A stretch of 18,587 bases of DNA from an uncultured Clostridia bacterium (lineage in GTDB: Bacteria; Bacillota; Clostridia; Oscillospirales; Oscillospiraceae): assembly GCA_945613045.1 (NCBI GenBank), contig CALZAG010000012.1, forward strand, positions 1-18,587, written 5' to 3'. The position numbers were made by a program, and so were the translations under genes. Positions within the stretch are counted from its first letter, which is position 1, and every line of letters begins with the position of its first letter. Below the pieces are notes generated by a model. That model was given only the letters and a program-made list of their open reading frames with translations, did not search any database and was not told the origin of the DNA. Positions 13,878 through 18,587 of this stretch are shown here, in pieces.

Positions 13878-16715
13878 TTAAAGGATCTTCTTCAAAAACT
13901 GTCCCGTAAAGCTCTCGGCGCATTCGCCACAGCCCTCGGGAGTACCGGCAAACACAAGATTTCCGCCTCCGTCGCCGCCCTCTGGGCCGAGGTCTATTAT
14001 ATAGTCGGCGACCTTGATTACGTCAAGGTTGTGCTCGATGATGATGACCGTGTTTCCCGCGTCGGCAAGCTTGTCGATTATCTGGATAAGCTTATGCACG
14101 TCCGCCATATGCAGACCCGTCGTCGGCTCGTCGAGGACATATACGGTCGAACCTGTGCTTCGCTTTGAAAGCTCCGTTGCGAGCTTCACGCGCTGAGCCT
14201 CGCCGCCTGAGAGCGTCGTGCTCGACTGGCCGAGCTTTATATACCCGAGCCCTACTTCGTTAAGGGTATCGAGCTTTGACTTCAGCCTCGGCAGATTGGT
14301 AAAGAAGGCGCAGGCTTCCTCGACGGTCATATCGAGCACCTCGTGGATGTTCTTGCCCTTATAGCGAACCTCCAGGGTCTCGCGGTTATAGCGCTTTCCC
14401 TTGCACACGTCGCAGGGCACATACACGTCCGGCAGAAAGTGCATCTCGATCTTCTGAAGTCCGTCGCCCTTGCAGGCCTCGCAGCGTCCGCCCTTGACGT
14501 TGAAGGAAAAGCGGCCCGAGCTGTAGCCGCGCAGCTTGGCATCCTCAGTTGAGGCGAAGAGCTCGCGGATATCGTTGAAAAGCCCGGTATATGTCGCGGG
14601 GTTTGAGCGCGGAGTTCTGCCGATGGGACTTTGGTCGATATTTATCACCTTGTCAACATCCTCAAGGCCGAGCACTTCATCGCATTTGCCCGGCTTCACC
14701 TTTGTCCTGTTCTTCTGCTGGGCAATTGTCTTATACAGTATCTCATTGACAAAGCTGGACTTTCCGCTTCCGGACACGCCGGTCACACAGGTTACAACTC
14801 CCTTGGGCACTGAGATGTCGATGCCCTTGAGGTTGTTCTCCCTTGCTCCGCGCACGGTTATGAAGCCCTTATCTGTCTTTCTGCGGCTTGACGGGACGGG
14901 TATCCTTTTCTTTCCGCTCAGGTACTGTCCCGTGACAGAGCGCGGGCAGGCGCAGATGTCATCAACACTGCCGGCGCAGACCACCTCGCCTCCGTGTATC
15001 CCCGCTGCCGGGCCGATGTCCACGATGTAGTCAGCTGCGCGCATAGTGTCCTCGTCGTGCTCGACGACTATCAGGGAATTTCCGAGGTCACGCAGCTCTT
15101 TAAGCGTTTTGAGCAGCTTTTCGTTATCCCTCTGGTGAAGCCCTATGCTGGGCTCGTCAAGTATATAAAGAACTCCTGTGAGCGATGCACCTATCTGCGT
15201 GGCAAGTCTAATTCGCTGGCTCTCGCCGCCGGACAATGTCGCCGCTCCTCGGGAGAGACAGAGATACTGAAGTCCGACATTCTTTAGAAAGCCCAGACGG
15301 GCTTTGATCTCTTTTATAATGCGCTCGGCAATGATATTTTCCCTGTCGCTCAGCTCAAGCCCGTCAACAAAATCCATGGCCTCATTTATTGACATATCAC
15401 CCATTTGGGCTATGTTTATTCCGCCGACGGTGACTGCGAGAGCCTCCCTGCGAAGTCTGAGTCCGCCGCAGGACGGGCAGCATATCTCAGACATACATTC
15501 CTCGATCTCGGCGCGCATCGCAGGGCTCTGCGTCTCACGGTACCTGCGCTCAAGATTATTGCATATACCCTCGAAGGGGCGAGAGAATTTTCCCGAAAAT
15601 GAGCTGTTTTTACGTTCTCTTTCGTATGCAAGCTCAAGATTTTCACCTTTGGTGCCGTACAGCAGTGCCTGTCTTGCCTCATCCGAAAGCTCGCGTATGG
15701 GCGTGCTGAGTTTGAAATCATATTTCTTCGCCAGCGCGTTATAATACATCGCCGCTATCGAATCGCTGCCCGAGCCCCAGCCTGTGGCTTTTATCGCGCC
15801 CTCGGCTATGCTCAGGCTGTCATCGGGAATGATCAGCTCCGGATCGATAAGAAGCTGCACACCCAGCCCGTCGCAGGTCGGACAGGCGCCGTAGGGCGTA
15901 TTGAATGAGAACATCCGCGGAGTGAGCTCCTCTATGGATATCCCGCAGTCCTCACAGGCGTAGTTCTGGGAAAACAGCACCTCCCTGCCTTCGCTAATAA
16001 TGTCGGCGATAACAAGACCTCCGGCAAGTGAGGCCGCCGTCTCGACAGAATCGGTGAGCCGTCTTTCGATCTCCGGCTTAATGACGATGCGGTCAACTAT
16101 TATCTCAATATTGTGCTTTTTGTTCTTGTCAAGCTTTATTGTCTCCGACAGCTCATACAGGCTGCCGTCCACCCTTGCCCTCACATAGCCCGATTTCCTT
16201 GCGTCCTCAAAGACCTTGAGATATTCGCCTTTTCTCGCCCTGACTACGGGAGCAAGTATCTGGAGCTTAGTGCCTTCAGGCAGCAGCATGAGCTGGTCGA
16301 TTATCTGGTCAATCGTCTGCTGGCGTATCTCTTTTCCGCATTTCGGGCAATGCGGCTTGCCTATACGCGCCCACAGCAGACGCATATAGTCATATATCTC
16401 GGTCACAGTGCCAACGGTCGAGCGAGGGTTTCTCGAGCTGGTTTTCTGGTCGATGGAAATAGCCGGTGACAGACCCTGAATATTGTCAAGATCGGGCTTA
16501 TCCATCTGGCCGAGGAACTGCCTTGCGTAGGACGAAAGACTCTCTACATAGCGCCGCTGGCCCTCGGCATATATGGTGTCGAAGGCGAGGCTTGATTTTC
16601 CGCTGCCGGAGACACCCGTCATTACGACCAGCTTGTTGCGCGGGATATCTATATCAATGTTTTTGAGGTTATTGGCTCTTGCGCCTTTGATCTTTATATA
16701 TTCATTCATTTTCAC
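13878..16715 (-). CDS. uvrA: Excinuclease ABC subunit A
   Basis: A 945-residue UvrA, the damage-recognising ATPase dimer of nucleotide excision repair that loads UvrB. The N-terminal half has Walker A TGVSGSGKSSLAFDT (33-47), the UvrB-interaction region RQFLGQMDKPDLDNIQGLSPAISIDQ, and zinc site CPKC. A second zinc site is CEDC...CPTC, and the first ABC signature is LSGGESQRIRLATQI. The C-terminal half has Walker A TGVSGSGKSSFVNEI, the third zinc module CEACKGDG...CDVCKGKRY, and signature LSGGEAQRVKLATEL. The frame begins with GTG at 16715 (GGAG 7 bases upstream) or ATG at 16709. Both overlap the end of ybaK. Length and motifs are complete. No uvrB or uvrC is in the window. Confidence 0.97.
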   Translation of the reverse strand: MKMNEYIKIKGARANNLKNIDIDIPRNKLVVMTGVSGSGKSSLAFDTIYAEGQRRYVESLSSYARQFLGQMDKPDLDNIQGLSPAISIDQKTSSRNPRSTVGTVTEIYDYMRLLWARIGKPHCPKCGKEIRQQTIDQIIDQLMLLPEGTKLQILAPVVRARKGEYLKVFEDARKSGYVRARVDGSLYELSETIKLDKNKKHNIEIIVDRIVIKPEIERRLTDSVETAASLAGGLVIADIISEGREVLFSQNYACEDCGISIEELTPRMFSFNTPYGACPTCDGLGVQLLIDPELIIPDDSLSIAEGAIKATGWGSGSDSIAAMYYNALAKKYDFKLSTPIRELSDEARQALLYGTKGENLELAYERERKNSSFSGKFSRPFEGICNNLERRYRETQSPAMRAEIEECMSEICCPSCGGLRLRREALAVTVGGINIAQMGDMSINEAMDFVDGLELSDRENIIAERIIKEIKARLGFLKNVGLQYLCLSRGAATLSGGESQRIRLATQIGASLTGVLYILDEPSIGLHQRDNEKLLKTLKELRDLGNSLIVVEHDEDTMRAADYIVDIGPAAGIHGGEVVCAGSVDDICACPRSVTGQYLSGKKRIPVPSSRRKTDKGFITVRGARENNLKGIDISVPKGVVTCVTGVSGSGKSSFVNEILYKTIAQQKNRTKVKPGKCDEVLGLEDVDKVINIDQSPIGRTPRSNPATYTGLFNDIRELFASTEDAKLRGYSSGRFSFNVKGGRCEACKGDGLQKIEMHFLPDVYVPCDVCKGKRYNRETLEVRYKGKNIHEVLDMTVEEACAFFTNLPRLKSKLDTLNEVGLGYIKLGQSSTTLSGGEAQRVKLATELSKRSTGSTVYVLDEPTTGLHMADVHKLIQIIDKLADAGNTVIIIEHNLDVIKVADYIIDLGPEGGDGGGNLVFAGTPEGCGECAESFTGQFLKKIL

Positions 16716-17190
16716 TTACCAGCTCCGCATATGCACCGCGGGTCAATTTAATTAATTCAGCAGGCGCAAGCTCCACCTGACTGCCGATCTTTCCTGCACT
16801 CACCATGATCGTGGGCAGATGCTCGGCGCTGCTGTTGAAAAAGGTCCTGAACTGTTTTTTCATACCTATGGGCGAACATCCGCCGCGCACATATCCCGTA
16901 AGCGCATTTATCTCGCTGACGTGTATCATGGCGACCGACTTCTCTCCGGACGCTTTGGCGGCTTTTTTCAAGTCAAGCTCCCCCGTTACCGGGATGACAA
17001 AAACATATATGCTTTTGCTCGCCCCCCTTGCGACAAGCGTCTTGAACACCCGCGCAGGCTCCAGGCCGCACAGCTTCGCGACAGTCAGCCCATCCACGGC
17101 CGCGTCGCCGTGGGGATATTCATGGGGAGTGTATTTTACTTTCTTCTGCTCAAGCAGCCGCATCACATTGGTTTTTTGCTCTTTCATCAT
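16702..17190 (-). CDS. ybaK: YbaK/EbsC-type aminoacyl-tRNA deacylase (Cys-tRNA(Pro) deacylase)
   Basis: A 162-residue YbaK-domain protein. In characterised members it hydrolyses Cys-tRNA(Pro) made in error by prolyl-tRNA synthetase. Visible family features are VFKTLVARG with the essential lysine Lys50, IPVTGELDLKKAAKASGEK (66-84), TGYVRGGCSPIGMKKQF (98-114) and the C-terminal V.AGKIGSQVELAP. Length matches the family. The start is either ATG of an ATGATG pair (17190 or 17187); GGCGGTG fits the second slightly better (5 bases). The stop lies inside the start region of uvrA, so it is the first gene of a six-gene operon. A near-consensus promoter within an inverted repeat lies directly upstream, the clearest sign of regulation in this window. 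Confidence 0.95.
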   Translation of the reverse strand: MMKEQKTNVMRLLEQKKVKYTPHEYPHGDAAVDGLTVAKLCGLEPARVFKTLVARGASKSIYVFVIPVTGELDLKKAAKASGEKSVAMIHVSEINALTGYVRGGCSPIGMKKQFRTFFNSSAEHLPTIMVSAGKIGSQVELAPAELIKLTRGAYAELVSENE

Positions 17191-17203
17191 ATCACCGCCA
17201 AAT

Positions 17204-17235
17204 GGTATAATATCCGCTGTTCGGATATTATACCC
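17204..17235. promoter_or_regulatory. 13-bp inverted repeat overlapping the ybaK operon -10 box
   Basis: Left arm GGTATAATATCCG (17204-17216), 6-base spacer, right arm CGGATATTATACC (17223-17235), perfectly complementary. The right arm contains the minus-strand -10 box, and the left arm falls in the leader just before the ybaK ribosome binding site. It could be a repressor operator or a 5' mRNA stem-loop. It is not followed by a T-run, so a terminator role is unlikely. Confidence 0.8.
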
Positions 17236-17256
17236 TGTTAATACTGATCTTTCAAC
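17228..17256 (-). promoter_or_regulatory. Promoter of the ybaK-uvrA-recD2-comF-mreB operon
   Basis: Minus strand: -35 TTGAAA (17251-17256), exactly 17 bases, -10 TATAAT (17228-17233). This is one of the best sigma-A matches in the window and lies about 38 bases upstream of the ybaK ATG. Confidence 0.85.
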
Positions 17257-17259
17257 ACA

Positions 17260-17289
17260 AAAAAAGACTTCCGGAAAAGTCCGGAAGCC
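17260..17289 (-). terminator. Terminator of the TetR-family gene
   Basis: Minus-strand hairpin: arms 17266-17275 and 17280-17289 (core CTTCCGGA/TCCGGAAG, one outer wobble-type pair) around a 4-base loop, followed by six T residues (complement of 17260-17265). It separates the regulator gene from the ybaK promoter a few bases on. Confidence 0.92.
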
Positions 17290-17304
17290 TGTATATTTCG
17301 TCGG

Positions 17305-17862
17305 TCAATCCTTATTGAAACGTGCCAGCAGATTCTCGGTGCTGTTGTCGAGTATCTTGTAGAAGCGCGCCTTTGTGTTATCGTCTATCTCCGGCATTCC
17401 GATATCACACCATTGGGAAATGATACCCACTATGCCGTTGACATAGAAATCGCATACAAATTCAAGATCGCCCCACTCTATATTCTTGCCCTCGGCAACT
17501 ATTGCCGCAAAGGTATGGTAGACGAGATGCAGTCTGCGCTTGAGGTATCTGAGCAGATATGCACGGTTCTGTGAATTAAATATGTTAAGGACAAAAGTTC
17601 TGTTATCCTCGAGATAGCGGAAGAATACCGAGACATTTTCTTTCCACTTCTCGTAATATATCTCCGACGGCAGGACTCTGTTGGCGTCCTCCTCAAATAC
17701 CCACTCGAGCAGATCGTAAACATCATCAAAATGGTAATAGAAGGTCTGGCGGTTGACGCCGCATTCCTCCACAAGATCCTTGACCGTTATTTTATCGATG
17801 GGCTTAACGGCGAGCATTTTTTTCAGAGCATTGCCTAAAGCTTCTTTTGTTGAACTTGCCAT
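17305..17862 (-). CDS. TetR/AcrR-family regulator, DhaS-like
   Basis: A 185-residue TetR-fold regulator. The N-terminal DNA-binding domain (about 5-55) has KEALGNALKKML, the helix-turn-helix ITVKDLVEECGVNRQTFYYHF (25-45) and the tail FDDVYDLLEWVF typical of the DhaS subgroup. The rest is a helical ligand/dimerisation domain (about 65-180) with the FYVNGIVGIISQW segment that I associate with the TetR_C_8-like C-terminal family. DhaS of Lactococcus activates dihydroxyacetone-kinase genes, but most relatives have unknown ligands, and no dha genes are in view. AAAGGGG (17870-17876) is 7 bases before the ATG. The gene is monocistronic with its own terminator and is divergent from gluQRS. Autoregulation and control of the divergent gene are plausible but inferred. 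Confidence 0.9.
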   Translation of the reverse strand: MASSTKEALGNALKKMLAVKPIDKITVKDLVEECGVNRQTFYYHFDDVYDLLEWVFEEDANRVLPSEIYYEKWKENVSVFFRYLEDNRTFVLNIFNSQNRAYLLRYLKRRLHLVYHTFAAIVAEGKNIEWGDLEFVCDFYVNGIVGIISQWCDIGMPEIDDNTKARFYKILDNSTENLLARFNKD

Positions 17863-17890
17863 TTTTCTACCCCTTTCAGTTATTAAACAA

Positions 17891-17896
17891 ACTATA
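17891..17896 (-). promoter_or_regulatory. Possible extended -10 of the TetR-family gene
   Basis: Minus-strand TATAGT preceded by TGA (extended -10), about 28 bases upstream of the regulator ATG. No good -35 is visible in the A/T-rich stretch upstream. Confidence 0.45.
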
Positions 17897-17941
17897 TCAC
17901 ATATTTTTTTAAAATGATAGATTAATATTTAATTTTTTCTC

Positions 17942-17971
17942 AAAATATGCTTAAATATAGTAGCATATTTT
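17942..17971. promoter_or_regulatory. 9-bp inverted repeat between tetR-like gene and gluQRS
   Basis: Arms AAAATATGC (17942-17950) and GCATATTTT (17963-17971) are perfect mirror complements with a 12-base spacer. A possible + strand -10 box, TATAGT (17956-17961), lies in the spacer, about 30 bases before the gluQRS ATG. The position, between a TetR-type gene and its divergent neighbour, suits an operator. Confidence 0.6.
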
Positions 17972-17991
17972 ACTGAAATCGGAGCAGGATC

Positions 17992-18587
17992 ATGAATTCA
18001 TGCAGTAATTTAACAGGAAGATACGCACCCAGCCCCAGCGGGATGCTGCATCTGGGGAATATGACCACCTGCCTGCTTACATGGCTGGATTCCCGAAGCG
18101 CCGGCGGAAGCCTTGTATTGCGTATGGAGGATCTTGACCCGGAGCGCAGCTCTGACTCATTTGCGTCTCAGATCGCCGCAGACCTGAAGCGCCTCGGGTT
18201 GGACTGGGACACAGGCTATCCTCAGCCTGAGTATTCCCAGAGTAATCGCACTGCTCTTTACGAGGATGTGTTCGGGCTGCTGATGCGGCGGGATATGCTG
18301 TACCCCTGCTATTGCAGCAGGAGCGAGCGCCTTGCCGCCTCAGCGCCGCATCCCGGAGAGGAGCACAGGGATCCGGGCTGCAAGTGCAGATATTTAGGCC
18401 GCCTTGAGCGGGCAGAGCTTGCTGCCAAAGGCAAAAAGCCTGCGTGGAAGGTGAAGGTTCCGGATAAGCGCATTTCCTTTGCCGACGGTCACTACGGCAA
18501 ATTTGAGGAAAACCTTGCCGACAGCGGAGACTTTATAGTAAAGCGCTCGGACGGCGTTTTCGCATATCAGCTCGCAGTCTCCTTTGA
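17992..18587 (+). CDS. gluQ: Glutamyl-Q tRNA(Asp) synthetase, 3'-truncated by window end
   Basis: The frame runs from ATG 17992 through the window edge (198 full codons), so the C-terminus is missing. It is a class I glutamyl-tRNA synthetase-like protein: GRYAPSPSGMLHLGN (9-23), with HLGN as the HIGH motif, LRMEDLDPERS (43-53), and DFIVKRSDGVFAYQLAVSF at the end, a pattern typical of GluQRS. CYC at 106-108 and CKC at 130-132 look like the zinc site of GluQRS enzymes, which full GluRS of this type need not have. GluQRS lacks the anticodon-binding domain and attaches glutamate to queuosine 34 of tRNA(Asp). GGAG is 7 bases before the ATG. A truncated GluRS paralogue with another role remains possible; the missing end with its KMSK-like motif and total length of about 300 would settle it. 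Confidence 0.88.
   Translation, partial: MNSCSNLTGRYAPSPSGMLHLGNMTTCLLTWLDSRSAGGSLVLRMEDLDPERSSDSFASQIAADLKRLGLDWDTGYPQPEYSQSNRTALYEDVFGLLMRRDMLYPCYCSRSERLAASAPHPGEEHRDPGCKCRYLGRLERAELAAKGKKPAWKVKVPDKRISFADGHYGKFEENLADSGDFIVKRSDGVFAYQLAVSF

Noticed and set aside
17204..17235. Reading the ybaK palindrome as a terminator for the TetR-type gene
   Set aside because: The TetR-type gene already has a hairpin plus T-run at 17260-17289, and the palindrome has no T-run and contains a promoter -10 box.
1..18587. CRISPR array, transposase, integrase, phage or toxin-antitoxin system
   Set aside because: I found no regularly spaced direct repeats, no transposase or integrase motifs, no terminal inverted repeats around genes, and no small toxin-antitoxin gene pair. 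All large genes belong to common cellular families.

Overview
The window reads as chromosomal DNA of a spore-forming, Gram-positive Clostridia-type bacterium (Firmicutes, probably Oscillospiraceae/Ruminococcaceae-like; the lineage is inference). The signs are a yaaL-bofA pair (BofA acts in sporulation sigma-K control), strong AGGAGG-type ribosome binding sites, TTGAAA/TATAAT promoters, AT-rich intergenic gaps between GC-richer genes, and a DhaS-like TetR regulator. I see no phage, transposon, CRISPR array, rRNA or tRNA. This is mostly a housekeeping region.

Layout. (1) 1-214 has no recognisable gene and leads into yaaL and bofA on +, closed by a hairpin at 706-738. (2) A minus operon, ddl-murF (3116 to 739), makes D-Ala-D-Ala and joins it to the peptidoglycan precursor. 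Its promoter faces that of a + strand DEDDh exonuclease with a C-terminal zinc ribbon (3244-4230). (3) Two back-to-back terminators (4233-4312) separate the exonuclease from convergent yebC (minus). (4) A minus operon of glpK, a NUDIX hydrolase and a DUF1015 protein (8458 to 5158) has overlapping gene ends. Divergent from it on + is a monoacylglycerol-lipase-like alpha/beta hydrolase (8563-9510). A perfect 18-bp hairpin follows. (5) A likely six-gene minus operon runs from 17190 to 9566: ybaK (aminoacyl-tRNA deacylase), uvrA, a small membrane protein, recD2, comF and a solo MreB-family actin. It starts at a near-consensus promoter embedded in a 13-bp perfect inverted repeat. (6) A DhaS-like TetR regulator (minus) and a glutamyl-Q tRNA(Asp) synthetase (+, cut by the window end) diverge from an AT-rich gap holding another inverted repeat.

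How the genes fit together. Cell-wall precursor synthesis (ddl, murF) and shape (MreB) are represented, as are DNA repair and recombination (uvrA, recD2, exonuclease, comF) and translation quality or tRNA modification (yebC, ybaK, gluQRS). The hydrolase and glycerol kinase could form a small glycerol-salvage module. I found no clear new defence or mobile system. The most unexplained parts are the glpK-NUDIX-DUF1015 operon, the 106-aa membrane protein that resembles half a glycosyltransferase, and the two promoter palindromes.
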